Assembly (NCBI RefSeq): GCF_003182155.1
Contig: NZ_QGTG01000012.1
Location: 1 to 64,000 of the forward strand
DNA length: 64,000 nt
Origin: Chitinophaga sp. S165
GTDB lineage: Bacteria; Bacteroidota; Bacteroidia; Chitinophagales; Chitinophagaceae
Direction: 5' to 3'
Shown: positions 17,598 through 29,500 of the stretch, piece after piece
Layout: each line of letters starts with the position of its first letter
How positions within the stretch are numbered: the first letter of the stretch is position 1
Program-made: the position numbers and the translations under genes
The notes under the pieces: model-generated
What the model saw: only the letters and a program-made list of their open reading frames with translations
What the model was told of the DNA's origin: nothing
The model's database searches: none

Positions 17598-20500
17598 TTA
17601 TATTGTAAGTTGAAGACCAAATGTTACAACTTTCAATGGAGGAAGCCCCGTCAATGTCCGTATTTCAGGATCACCTCCTTCGTAGTCCGTGATTGTTATT
17701 ATATTTTGTCCTTGGATATACAGCCTTCCTGATTTAATCCGCGCCTTATTTATCCAACTTTGGGGTATCGGGTATGATAATGAAATGTTTTTTAGTCGGA
17801 TAAATGATGCATCAGACACTGCCCTATCACTTGTTAATACTGCGGTGCCGGTTGTGTTTACAGTTGTAGAGAACTTTTGTATCGAGGCTTGATCTCCGAT
17901 TTTTTGCCAACGGTCGAGTACATATGCGACTTGGTTTGCAGCAGCAACTCCCGGCGCTACACCAAAATATGAGTTAAAGGATTTTTGTTTTACAAATTGG
18001 AATAAGATATCTAAACTTACCCCATTGTAGGTAAATGAATTTTGAACTCCTCCATAATATTTAGGGTTAAGATCTATATAAACTGTTCTATCAATGCTTC
18101 CATCAGGATTGGAAGTCAGCTTCCCTTCATGATCCTCGAATGAATATAATCCCGTTGTCGGATCAACCCCCATATATTTATATAACTTTGTTACCGCCAG
18201 TGATTTGCCAATTAAGTCACTGTTTACATCTGCGTCAACATCACCATAGCTTACTAACTTATTTCGTGGTATTGTAAGATTAATCGAACTCGTCCATTTA
18301 AACTTTGACAGCGCTAAATTTATGGAATTAAAACTCAACTCAAATCCAGAGTTTTGAACTTTAGCTGGACGATTCTGAATTAGGTTAGTTCCACCTGTAA
18401 TTGTTACTATTGATACATTTAGAAGTTGATTTGTACAAGTATTCCGGTAATAAGTTCCACCGAATAGAAGTCGATCGCTTAAAAATCCTAATTCCAACGA
18501 AGTCGAGAACTTTTTAGTTTCCTCCCATTGAAGATGTGGGTTAGGGAATCCCGAATATGGTTCTAGACCGATGATTCCCTGGTAAGATGTTCCACCGGTT
18601 GATGTATTGCCATACAAGTTCAAATAGCCGTAGTCTCCTATTTGATCATTCCCCGTCGTTCCATAACTAGCCCTCACCTTTCCAAAACTTATGGCTGGAA
18701 TATTCTCTTTCAAAAATGTCTCGCTTGAAAATATCCATGCTCCCGCAATAGAAGCAAAGTTGTGGAATTTGTTTCTTCCTCCAAATCGACTAGAACCATC
18801 CCGACGTATAGTACCATTTATGATATACTTATTAGCCAAGTTGTAAGTTAATCTACTAAAAACAGCATTGTATTTGTATTTTGACAATATTACAGCATCT
18901 GTTTCCGGGTCGACAATAACCGTAGATGCAGCCTTAATATTCAACATAGATTGGTCTGATGTGAATCCAGAAGCGTTGAGGTATTGTCGATCCCTACTTT
19001 CATGCTGAAGAGTGGCTCCTACTAAAAAATCGATCTTATTATCTTTAAAGCTTCGAGAATATGTCATTTGTGGTTCTATTATCCACGATGAGATTTCTGC
19101 ATTATTGAATCCAGCCGTTCTAGTCACATTCTGCCGAACATTCGGAGGAAATGAAGACAACGGATTTGTTCTTATTTCTTCAGATTCTAACTTATTATAG
19201 CCGAATGAACTTTTTATTTCTAATCCAGCAATTGGCTGATAGGTGATTAAAGCATTTGATATTAAGTTACTCGTTTTGTTTATATACTTTCTTTCTAAGA
19301 ATACCAATGGATTCGTTAACGACCCCACCATGGTTGGCGTTATATTATTGGGCAAATATGCCCAGTTAAGTGTACCGTCAGCGCTACGCAAATCAGGCGC
19401 ATTTGGCGGTCTGGTAAATGCTGAATTTACAAAGGCGTTTACAGATGCAAGTTGGTTGTTATCGAAAACATAATTTCCTATTAAATTAAATCCAAATTTT
19501 TTGTTTTCTGATGTATTGCTGAGATTGAAGTGAACAGACGCTTTCTTATCACTTAGATTACCTGGTGTAACACTCCCTTGATTAAGATAAGCAAAGCTAG
19601 CTAAAACATTAGTATTCCTACTTCCTCCTGAAAGGCTCAATTGGGCATTCGTGTAATTTGCTCTTCCCCCTATTAGCTCCTTTTGCCAATCTGTATACTT
19701 ATTTTGATCCCAAAAAGTCAAATCATACACCCCTGGGCCTGGAACCGTTGGAATCTGCTTGTTATCATTTATGTATCCCTCTTTCCTCATTGCAAGATAT
19801 TCTTGGGTATTTAGTAACTTGAGCATTCTCGGAACTGTTTGCCATCCCTGCTCAAAAGAAGCGTTAACCGAAGTTTGTCCAGCTCTTCCTTTCTTCGTCG
19901 TAATAATAATCGCACCATTTGCGGCCCTGCTGCCATATATAGATGTGGCATCTGCGTCCTTTAGCACACTTATATTTTCAATATCTTGAGGGTTTATGAA
20001 ACTCAAAGGATTACCCTGCGTAGAAGTCCGTATACCAGAGGTTCCCGACCCGGATTGTCCTAATTCATTCGCTAAACTTGGCAAAAGTTGTGAAGTGTAC
20101 GGTACTCCGTCAATTACATAGAAAGGGTCGTTATCGTTTTGCATGCTGTTTTGACCTTGAATTAAGACCTTAACTCCGGCCCCTGGCACTCCAGATGATT
20201 GCTGTATAAAAACACCGGGAACCCTACCATTTATTGCAAGTAGTGGATTCGAAACTGGCGATCTTGCAATTTCATCACCACTAACTGTCATAATATTACC
20301 GGTACTAAGTCGTCGACTAGTTGTTCCATATGCCTGTACTTGCACTGCATCCAATACACCCACGTATTCTTTCAGCCTAACGACACCAATAGAAAAACGG
20401 CCTTGCACAGCTACTTCCGTGGTCAAAAATGATACGCTTGAAATTATTAATGATGCGTCGGAAGTGACTCCTTCCAGAATGAACTCGCCCTTAGAATTGG

Positions 20501-20969
20501 TCATAGTTCCTAGACGAGTATTACCTTTCATAATAATCGTAGCCCCTGCTATACTGCCTCCCTTTTCATCGATAACTTTCCCCGAAACCGACAGAGTATC
20601 AGCCGGTGCAAACAAATGAGACTTCTTCAATACCTTTCTCACCCCAATCTGCTTCTCACTTATCACCTCATACAACAAATCCCTTCCCTTGAAAAGCTCC
20701 GCTAAAATACTCACCACCTGTTTATCCTTCGCATCGTAATCAATATTCGTATATGCGGCAAGATCATTATCAACAAAATAAATTGTAATCCCGCTCTTTT
20801 TACTGATCTGATTTAAAATATTACTAAGACTACTCTTCTTAACCGAAATACTTATTTCTTTCCCTTGTAGCGGCGTTAGTCGCGCAGTTGATTGTAGATA
20901 AGTACACAAGCACAATATGACCACAAGTAAAGCGTGTAGGCTAGGTCGTTTTACATTACATCTGAACAT
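17598..20969 (-). CDS. SusC/RagA TonB-dependent transporter with STN domain
   Basis: A 1123-residue protein: signal sequence, STN (secretin/TonB short N-terminal) domain at about 38-105, carboxypeptidase-regulatory-like domain about 127-205, plug with the SusC signature (VLKDADATSIYGSRAANG), then the 22-strand barrel. The STN domain signals to a FecR anti-sigma factor, and a sigma/FecR pair lies divergently at 21614-23350, so this transporter probably controls its own transcription through that pair. First gene of the operon SusC-SusD-GH2-S9. Confidence 0.95.
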   Translation of the reverse strand: MFRCNVKRPSLHALLVVILCLCTYLQSTARLTPLQGKEISISVKKSSLSNILNQISKKSGITIYFVDNDLAAYTNIDYDAKDKQVVSILAELFKGRDLLYEVISEKQIGVRKVLKKSHLFAPADTLSVSGKVIDEKGGSIAGATIIMKGNTRLGTMTNSKGEFILEGVTSDASLIISSVSFLTTEVAVQGRFSIGVVRLKEYVGVLDAVQVQAYGTTSRRLSTGNIMTVSGDEIARSPVSNPLLAINGRVPGVFIQQSSGVPGAGVKVLIQGQNSMQNDNDPFYVIDGVPYTSQLLPSLANELGQSGSGTSGIRTSTQGNPLSFINPQDIENISVLKDADATSIYGSRAANGAIIITTKKGRAGQTSVNASFEQGWQTVPRMLKLLNTQEYLAMRKEGYINDNKQIPTVPGPGVYDLTFWDQNKYTDWQKELIGGRANYTNAQLSLSGGSRNTNVLASFAYLNQGSVTPGNLSDKKASVHFNLSNTSENKKFGFNLIGNYVFDNNQLASVNAFVNSAFTRPPNAPDLRSADGTLNWAYLPNNITPTMVGSLTNPLVFLERKYINKTSNLISNALITYQPIAGLEIKSSFGYNKLESEEIRTNPLSSFPPNVRQNVTRTAGFNNAEISSWIIEPQMTYSRSFKDNKIDFLVGATLQHESRDRQYLNASGFTSDQSMLNIKAASTVIVDPETDAVILSKYKYNAVFSRLTYNLANKYIINGTIRRDGSSRFGGRNKFHNFASIAGAWIFSSETFLKENIPAISFGKVRASYGTTGNDQIGDYGYLNLYGNTSTGGTSYQGIIGLEPYSGFPNPHLQWEETKKFSTSLELGFLSDRLLFGGTYYRNTCTNQLLNVSIVTITGGTNLIQNRPAKVQNSGFELSFNSINLALSKFKWTSSINLTIPRNKLVSYGDVDADVNSDLIGKSLAVTKLYKYMGVDPTTGLYSFEDHEGKLTSNPDGSIDRTVYIDLNPKYYGGVQNSFTYNGVSLDILFQFVKQKSFNSYFGVAPGVAAANQVAYVLDRWQKIGDQASIQKFSTTVNTTGTAVLTSDRAVSDASFIRLKNISLSYPIPQSWINKARIKSGRLYIQGQNIITITDYEGGDPEIRTLTGLPPLKVVTFGLQLTI

Positions 20970-21613
20970 AATGACAGTATTTTGGTTTCAAATTCTGGTT
21001 GGTATACCTTCCTTTGCAACCCCTTGTGCTATATTGTACACTACAGCTCAACAAACAGATCCCCGTCAAAAACGTTCAATCGGATCAAAATCCAATAGAA
21101 TGCGCTATTGTGCTTGGCGATCTGTTCTTTAAGGTTACGAGGAAATTGATAAAAAGCAATAGCTAGTCGTATTATTTACATTCTAATAAATAACATACAT
21201 CATCAGGTATACGGGCTGGTTAGTCAGCGACACTTTTTGTGTTCCCCCGTCGCTGCGGTAACATGACAGTCCTATTCCTATAACCCTGATTTAACAAAAA
21301 GGTAATGTTCCCTCTTAAACTTTTTTTTGAATACGCTCTGAACATCCGGGTTAACGCAATGAATGGCAGACTGTACCTGACATCCTCTACTCATTCTACT
21401 CCCGAAAAAGGAAGAATTTTTTCTTATTTTTTGGCCGTTTTGCGCTACTTTAGACAAAGAATTAGCGATCTGAATACAGCTCTTGGAAATTTGGAATTCT
21501 ACTCAAAACACCTTTTCCTTTCAAAATAAGTGACACTTTGTTGGCCGAAAATTTAGTTCCGGCCTCTACTTTTTATTCTTAAACCTAAGCACCAGGTCAT
21601 GCCGGCTTGATAT
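20970..21613. other. Divergent regulatory region, SusC versus sigma factor
   Basis: About 640 bases between divergent start codons. It should carry promoters for both units. No clear TAnnTTTG box was found on either strand. A short stem ggccg/cggcc lies at about 21542-21565. Short frames here (for example 21305-21529 on the plus strand) lack any recognisable features and are not called as genes. Confidence 0.5.
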
Positions 21614-22171
21614 ATGAACGAAAAGACTGCAAAATATACGGATCGAGAACTATTTCAACGGGTTAGTAAAGGTGATCAGGCATCACTAACAATATTATAT
21701 ACCAACTACCGTGACAGATTGTTGCGGGAATCCTATTTTATTCTGGGTGATATGGCTGACGCGGAAGATACCGTGCAGGAAGTCTTTGTGGCCGTATGGA
21801 ACCTCAGACAATCGATCAAAGTAGAAAACTCCTTTCTTCCCTATCTGCTACAGGCAACCTGGAACAAGAGCCTCACTAAAATACGCAACAGAATGAAAAA
21901 GGAAGAGCTTGAAGAGATGTATCATTATGTTGCAGAAAAAACGATCGAAGATCAGCCATTCGAAAGAGAAGAACTCGCTCAGCTGCTAGACAAAGCGCTA
22001 CAGCTTGTACCTCCTGCTGCCAGGAGATCTTTCATGCTGCAATATATGGAAGGCCATAATCAGCAAAGCGTGGCTACACAGCAAAATATCAGCCTGCAGG
22101 TCGTGAAGAACAACGTAAGTCTGGCATTACGTATCCTCAGACAAGCGCTTGGAAACAAAAAAAGTTTCTAA
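21614..22171 (+). CDS. ECF sigma factor (sigma-70 family)
   Basis: A 185-residue ECF-type sigma factor. Region 2 spans about residues 20-90 (YTNYRDRLLRESYFIL, DAEDTVQEVFVAVW), and region 4 about 125-180 with a helix-turn-helix (GHNQQSVATQQNISLQVVKN). It lies 42 nt upstream of the FecR gene on the same strand and divergent from the STN-type SusC gene. It is the expected transcription factor for that SusC/SusD operon, released when FecR senses the loaded transporter. Confidence 0.93.
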   Translation: MNEKTAKYTDRELFQRVSKGDQASLTILYTNYRDRLLRESYFILGDMADAEDTVQEVFVAVWNLRQSIKVENSFLPYLLQATWNKSLTKIRNRMKKEELEEMYHYVAEKTIEDQPFEREELAQLLDKALQLVPPAARRSFMLQYMEGHNQQSVATQQNISLQVVKNNVSLALRILRQALGNKKSF

Positions 22172-22213
22172 GCGGAACATTACTTTTTAACAAATTTTGA
22201 GTTATAACGATAC

Positions 22214-23350
22214 ATGGAAAAGCTTAACAATATACACTCATTGGTAATGCAGGAGATTGGTGGTGACCTGAGTGAACCCGATAGGGTTCATTTGTTACAG
22301 CTTGCGTCAGAAGATCCGGAAGTAGCCGAAGTTCGTGATTATCTGTGGAAGACGGTTGGATCGGACGAAGTGGCCAAATATATATCTCAGCATCCAGTGG
22401 AAGAGCAAACAGCCAAACTCCTCGGACAACTAAATACACCTAGACACACGGGCAGAAGAATAGTATATATCGGCACCGCCGTAGCAGCCGCTGCCGCTAT
22501 TATAATAATGTTTAATACCGGCGTATTTACATCAAAGAAACAGTTAGAGTTAGCACAAGGGAACAACCAGCCCGACACCAATAAAAATGTACAACTGGCA
22601 TTGTCTACTGGTAACGTTTATGACATCAATAACGACACTGCCATGTCCGCTGCCAATAGCAAGTGGAAGATCACCAATAAAACACTCACGCTCGAAGACA
22701 ACCGCTCAGAAACAGAACAATATGCGACCTTACGTGTTCCGGCAGGAAAAGACTATTCACTCGTATTGCCAGATGGATCACGGATCCAGGTAAATGCTGC
22801 CAGCACCGTAAAATTCCCGTTAGCATTCAAAAAGAACGTAAGAGATATTTACGTTACTGGCGAAGCATTCATCCATGCAGCAGCCGATCCTTCCAAACCA
22901 TTCCGCGTACATCTCTCCGGCTCCGTAGTAGATGTCCTGGGCACTGAGTTCAATGTCAATACCTACGATTCATTGGCAAAAATTGCCTTAGTCTCCGGTA
23001 GCGTAAAAGTGAGTTCATCAAAAACCAACACCATATTAAAGCCGGGATCCATGGGTATCGTATCTTCTTCGGGAATATCCGTTTCAGGATTCGATGAATA
23101 CGAGACATTAAGCTGGCGTACTGGCCGGTTCGTCTTCCGTAATGCGAAATTCGAAGATGTTTGTAAGGTGATCCCACGGTGGTTCGGCGTTCGTGTTGTA
23201 CTCGACAATAATCAGCTATCAGATAAACGCTTCTCAGGAATGATCGACCGCTATCAGCCGCTGGAACTCCAGTTAAAAGGGCTGAAAGCCACTGGTGCGA
23301 TCGATTATCACATTACCGGCGACAGTACCATTCACGTTAAGTTCATGTAA
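22214..23350 (+). CDS. FecR-type anti-sigma factor
   Basis: A 378-residue protein. The cytoplasmic N-terminus (about 1-75) binds the sigma factor, one membrane helix lies at about 78-98 (VYIGTAVAAAAAIIIMF), the periplasmic FecR domain is about 170-270 (LPDGSRIQVNAASTVKFP, DVLGTEFNVNTY), and the C-terminal DUF4974-like domain ends the protein (about 300-378). The latter contacts the STN domain of the SusC protein. Partner genes are the sigma factor just upstream and the SusC gene at 17598-20969. Confidence 0.93.
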   Translation: MEKLNNIHSLVMQEIGGDLSEPDRVHLLQLASEDPEVAEVRDYLWKTVGSDEVAKYISQHPVEEQTAKLLGQLNTPRHTGRRIVYIGTAVAAAAAIIIMFNTGVFTSKKQLELAQGNNQPDTNKNVQLALSTGNVYDINNDTAMSAANSKWKITNKTLTLEDNRSETEQYATLRVPAGKDYSLVLPDGSRIQVNAASTVKFPLAFKKNVRDIYVTGEAFIHAAADPSKPFRVHLSGSVVDVLGTEFNVNTYDSLAKIALVSGSVKVSSSKTNTILKPGSMGIVSSSGISVSGFDEYETLSWRTGRFVFRNAKFEDVCKVIPRWFGVRVVLDNNQLSDKRFSGMIDRYQPLELQLKGLKATGAIDYHITGDSTIHVKFM

Positions 23351-23402
23351 CAATTCCTTTCAACCATACCATCATCCCCGCCACCAAGACCTGTTTCATC
23401 CG

Positions 23403-23430
23403 CTGTCCGGTTCAGTCTCAAACCGGACAG
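23403..23430 (+). terminator. Hairpin after fecR-like gene
   Basis: Perfect 10-bp stem ctgtccggtt (23403-23412) with aaccggacag (23421-23430), 8-nt loop. Only a weak T-rich tail follows (gtttgtccct), so it may be a weak terminator or an mRNA 3'-end stabiliser. Confidence 0.5.
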
Positions 23431-23499
23431 GTTTGTCCCTTCCTCTATTTCGCAGAAAACAGCTATTGTATAACTGCGAAAACCAGAACTACTTATAAA

Positions 23500-23529
23500 A
23501 AAACAGGATGGCTTTCACCATCCTGTTTT
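23500..23529. terminator. Bidirectional terminator between convergent genes
   Basis: Perfect 12-bp stem aaaacaggatgg (23500-23511) with ccatcctgtttt (23518-23529), 6-nt loop. T-tracts are present in both directions. It separates the FecR gene (plus) from the giant TIG protein gene (minus). Confidence 0.9.
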
Positions 23530-23546
23530 AATTATCTAAGTCATCA

Positions 23547-26500
23547 CTACTCTACTATCATCAGAGGTCTGCTCATCTTATCCGTACCATTCCTCCACAC
23601 AATCCTGTACGTTCCTCCGTGCAATCCATCCAGCACAATATTCACTTTTCCTGTACCCGCTACGACCTTAATCGTCCGCAGAACATTTCCATTGATATCT
23701 ACCAGTGTCACCTCTGCGTCTTTGTCTGTAACAGGGAATTGTATCGTTATTGTATTGCCTGAAGTAACAGGATTCGGATACAACGACATTGCACTTCTTG
23801 CTCCGGGATCCGGCGTGCCTATATAAGTAAAGGTACCTAAGGTAGCAGTATCGGTGGCAGTCATTACACTTACTTCGCCAGTACCTCCAGCTCCTACGAT
23901 CGCCATGATAGTACTATCGTCTACTATCACAAAACTACTTACTGCAGTATCTCCGACACTTACATTTAATGCTCCTGTAAATCCGCTACCGTTAATTGTT
24001 ACTGAAGTACCTAATCCTCCACTTACAGGACTAAAGGATTTTATAGCTACCGGTGTAGGAGGAATAATATAAGTAAAGCCATTCAAGCTGCCTGTACCAT
24101 GTACCGTCTTCACTTCTACGTTGCCTGTATTTCCCTCTCCTACAACAGCCTCAATCTTAGTGTCAGATACCACACTGAAAGAAGAAGCAAGCACTCCGCC
24201 GAAACTAACTTTTGTTACACCCAGGAACCACTTGCCCTCAATAGTTACTGTTGTGCCAACTGCCGCCGTTGCAGGATAGAATGAACTAACAACTGGCGTA
24301 CTGTCTATCACCGGAGGTAAAGGAATGAACACAAATCCTCCCAGGCTGTCTACACCTTCTGTACCTGATACTTTCACTGCACCACTTGCACCATTTCCTA
24401 CTACCAGCGAAATCACGCTATCTGATTCAAGGATAAAGCTATTCACCGGCATTCCACCCAGTGTCACTGAAGATATGTCATTGAAGTTCTTTCCTCTCAC
24501 TTTTACGATGGTTCCGGTGCCACCTGAAACAGGACTGAAGGAATAAATATGTGGTGTTTTATCTATTACTACAGGTGGGATATAAGTAAATCCTCCCAGG
24601 CTGTCCACACCTTCTGTACCAGATACTTTCACTGAACCACTTGCACCATTTCCTACAACCAGCGATATCACGCTATCTGATTCAAGGGTAAAGCTACCTG
24701 CTGAAGTACCACCCAATGTCACTGACGACACATATCCGAAGTTCTTTCCTTTCAATGTAACTACTGTTCCTGTACCACCCGAAACAGGATTAAACGAATA
24801 AATATGCGGCGTTTTATCTATCACTACAGGCGGGATATAAGTAAACCCTTCCAGGCTATCCACACCTGCTGTACCAGACACTTTCACCGCACCATTCGCT
24901 CCTGTTCCTACTGTCAAGGTAATTACGCTATCCGATTTTATGGTGAAGCCAGCTGCAGGAGTACCACCCAATGTCACTGAAGACACATGCGTGAAATTCT
25001 TTCCGTACACCTCTACCACATCTCCGGTAGCTCCTGACACAGGATTGAATGAACGGATGACAGGCGTCGTATCTACCGGTTCATCATAAACAAATTGTCC
25101 GAAAGACAATGAACCATTTGCAATATACAGCGTCACTGATGCCGTTTTTCCTACTGGCACTATAAAAGAAAGCTCGTTATCGGATATCACCTTAAAGGAA
25201 TCCACCGGCACATTCCCGATAGCAGCACCTGTTATAAATTGAAAATATTCGCCTGTCACCGTCACTTTTGTACCTGCAGTTCCGGACTGCGGCGTAAATC
25301 CTGCTATATTCGGTGTCGGTGTAGTGTAGATAAATCCAGATCTTTGACCAATACCTCCGGCAGTAGTGACCACCACATTTCCGGTTGCGCCATTTCCCAC
25401 ATATGCCTGGATCGTGGTAGCGTTCAGTACATTGAAATAAGCCACCTCAACACCACCGAGTGAAACAGACGTTACATTCGTAAAGTTCTGTCCATAAATG
25501 GTGATACGATCTCCCGTGGTCGCCTGTGCTGGCAGAAAAGCAGTAACAAGTGGCGCAGGCAGGAATGTAAACCCATTAGCTTCTGCACTATAATTTGCAG
25601 TAGCCACCTTTACAGCACCTGTATTTCCGTTGCCTACAACTGCTCTTATCTCAAAATCAGATATGATCTGATAAGAAGTTGCCAGTACATTACCAAAGCT
25701 CACACCCGTTACACCAGAGAGTTTTGTTCCACGTATAGTTACGGTCGTTCCTTTGGCTGCAGTTACGGGCGAAAACGATTGTATCGTTGGTTTTTCCAGA
25801 TAAGTGAATCCGGTCTTTACATCAGTACCCCATGGTCCTGTTACAGTAACCGCTCCTGCGCCGGCAACTCCAATTCCAACTACTGCAACGATCCTGGTAT
25901 CTGACGTTATGGTATATGAGGCAGCAGCATATCCACCACCAAAATATACGCCGGTAATACCCGAAAATCCTTTACCATTAATTACTACCGTATCTCCTTT
26001 AGCAGCCGAAGCAGGCGTGAAGTCGTTTATCTTCACCTGCATGAACACGAATCCGCCTAATGAATCAGCTCCCGAAGGCGTTACTACACTCACCTTGCCA
26101 CTTGCACCTGCTCCCACCATCGCGTCAATTGTAGTATCTGAACTGACGATGAAGGAAGTCGCCGGCACATTGCCAAAGTTAACTGCCGTTGCTCCGCTAA
26201 GATGTTTACCAAAGATCCTTACCTCATTACCTGATCTTGCGGTATCCGCTGCAAAGGATGTTATTACAGGTCTTGTTACAGGCGCCAGCTTATTCAATAA
26301 TATAGAAAGCTGTTTATTACTATTGTTAGATACTACCAGGTCCAATCTTCCGTCATTATTGATATCTGCCATCGCTACACCGATAGGGTTAGTGCCTGCA
26401 CTGTAATCTATCTTCGGAGCAAAGCTGATACTGCCTGTTGTACTGGTATTCTGCAATACGGTTAATTTACCATTCGCAGGATCAGGCAAGGCCACTTCCG

Positions 26501-29500
26501 GTTTGCCATCTCCAGTAAGATCTCCTACCGACATCTCTCCATTAGTACCGCTGCTCATCGGGAAATGAGCTGTTTCTGTCAGCGAAATATTTCCCGGAGT
26601 AGAATTATTCTTGAATACGTTCAGCCACTTTTTGCTGTTTGCGATCAACAGCTCCTGTTTACCATCTCCATCAAGGTCGGCCATTTTCAGCCTGTTGAAA
26701 TTTCCGCCGTCGGTTATCCTGTAATCTATCCTGTCAGCCCAGTTAGACGCTCCTACATTCGATGTATTCCGGAATACGGAGAACATACCATAACCATCGT
26801 AAGCTGTTATCAGTTCCGGCTTTCCATCACCATCCAGGTCGCCCAACAGCATGTCATATGTACGGTAAGGGATTGCAGGCGTCGCTCCTTTTACAAAAGA
26901 GATACGCTTGTTGTTGCCATTATAAATACCTGTACTGAGCGTATTAAAATTAGTAAGTGATAATACAAAATCCGTATGCCCGTCACCATCTATATCTCCC
27001 GTTGTCATTGCGTAATTGGCAAGTCCGATGTAACTGAGCAGTGTATTACTACCGAAAGCAACATTATTATCGGCAGACAAATTACGCACCCATGCCACGG
27101 CATACAGGTCTGAATTTGTCTGCATGAACAGATCCTTTTTACCATCCCCATCCATGTCATGCAGGAACCCGTCGAAGGTATAAGCGCCTACCTGCACTGG
27201 TGCTGCCGCAGTTAAAGAATCGCCTTTGCTGGTATTCTTCACCACGCTCATAAAATTAGAACCGCCGTTCACTACCAGCAGGTCAGTATTCTTATCGCCA
27301 TTCACATCGTTTGCCAGTATTCTAACAGGATTATTACCGGTTGTAAAGCTGCCGGATATCGTAAAGGAACTATCTGTAAGATCACCGCCGGTAAAGGTTA
27401 GTGCGAAAGGCTTGGTTGCATATCCCGTCGCGCCATTGGCTGTTACGCTCAATGGCTCATAAGTAGCACCAAACGGTACCTGTACCTGTAACGTCGTAGC
27501 AGAAGCTGCTATCACATCTGCCTTCACAGCTCCAAAGTATACATAGTTACTGTCAGTACGCTGGTTAAATCCAAGACCGTTGATCGTTACAATTGAACCT
27601 GCACTGCCGCTTTCAGGTGAGAATGAACGTACTATAGGATGCGGTGGCAAACAAACGATCTGTTTAGCCGAAAGACCGCTACCCGTAGCTGTTGTTACGC
27701 CTACCTGTCCGGTTGCACCCTGTCCTATATAAGCGATCAGCGTATCCCTGTTAACAGCCCTGAATGAATCTGCGCTTACGCCACCAAAGGTTACGCCTGT
27801 TACATTAATTAAGTATCTACCGAAAATACGTACCTGCCCAAGCGTGCTCACGGTATCGGGGGTGAAAGAATTGATGACAGGAACCGGAGGTATGAAATTA
27901 AAACCTGGCAATGAGTCGGTTAATCCACCGATCGTTACCCTCACATAACCTGAATAACCCTCTCCAACTCTTACCGTCATACTAGTGGCAGTAGAAGATA
28001 CCACGGTGGCAGCAGTAGCCCCCAATGTTGCAGTACCTGCACCTAAACCTTTTCCGGTAATAGTGATGAGGTCATTCACTCTGCCTGAAGCCGGGCTAAA
28101 GGATGTGAGTTGCGGATATAACTGGAACCCTGGCAGGGCCACAGTGGTCACGTTGTTTGTAACAAATACATTACCATTACTGCCAGTACTCACGACCGCT
28201 TTTATCAGCGTGTCATTCACCACTGTGAAAGCCACAGCTGCTGTATCACCAAATCCAACGTTAGTAACACCTGTAAAGTTGCTGCCTGTAATAGTAATGG
28301 TATCTCCTGCATATGCCTTCGCAGGAGCAAAGGATTTAATAACAGGTTCTCCTTCCCTGCTACCATTATTCCTGAAAATAGACATTTTACTGAAGTCGCC
28401 GGTCACCAGTCCTATAAGATCAGGCTTACCATCACGGTCCAGATCACCGGAAGAAATACGTACGTACCCCTGATCAGCCAATTCTACAACGGGTGCAAAT
28501 TCAAATATGCCGCCACTGGCCGTTTTATTTTTAACAAGCGCTATCTGATTTGATGCTACGCTCAGGTCGGGCTTTCCATCTCCATCCATATCTGCTACGC
28601 TCACATCATAAACATAATTGTTCATTTTCACGTTCACCCTGTCCGTAAAAGATATATTCCCCGGTACGCTATTATTTCTAAATACTGATATCGTCTGGTT
28701 ATTATGCCCTGCGATCAGATCTATTTTGCCATCATCATTCATGTCGGCAGCGGTGATAGAAGTAGCCGCTCCGTCTGTTGTATTGTAGATAGCCAGATCT
28801 CCAAACCTGATGATGCCGAGATAACTCATATTCCGCCATACATACACACCTGCGGGATAATTATTTGCCCAGGCAATATCTGTTTTTCCATCCCTGTCAA
28901 AGTCGCCTGAGACAAGCTGCAAATTACTTGTAGGCGTAGAAATGGAAGCATGTTTCAAAAATGAAATATTCGAACCGTTGGAAGTATTCCTATACACGGC
29001 TACGTAGGCGCCGGAATTGGTCGAAACAGCAAAGTCTACTTTTCCATCGCCATCGTAATCTCCTACGGTGATGTCATTATATGATCCAGCATTATCCACC
29101 ATATATCCCCCGTTGAATTGTATATTGCCGGGAGTGCTTACATTGATGAATGCATAAACTGCTTTAAAGTTGCTGCTCGTACAAATTGCCAGTACATCCA
29201 ATCTTCCATCTCCGTCAATATCCCCCATCTTCAAAGTCCGCGCATTGACGGACATGGAACGGTCAGTTCTGGCAGCCATTGTGATCGCGCCATTTTTACT
29301 TGTATTCCGGAATACGCTCAATACACTCGTCAGTCCATTATTCTGCACTTCTATGATATCGTTCAGTCCATCTCCATCCACATCTGCTAAAGCCGGTCCA
29401 CCAGGATTAGGACCTGAAACATAATCAGCTCTTGTGAAGGAATTGGCAGTAAACGCGCTATCCTTACCTTCATAACGTGGCAGTAGCTGCTGCGCCGAAT

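Noticed and set aside
21305..21529. 74-codon plus-strand frame between SusC and sigma factor
   Set aside because: No recognisable features; most likely a chance frame in the regulatory region.
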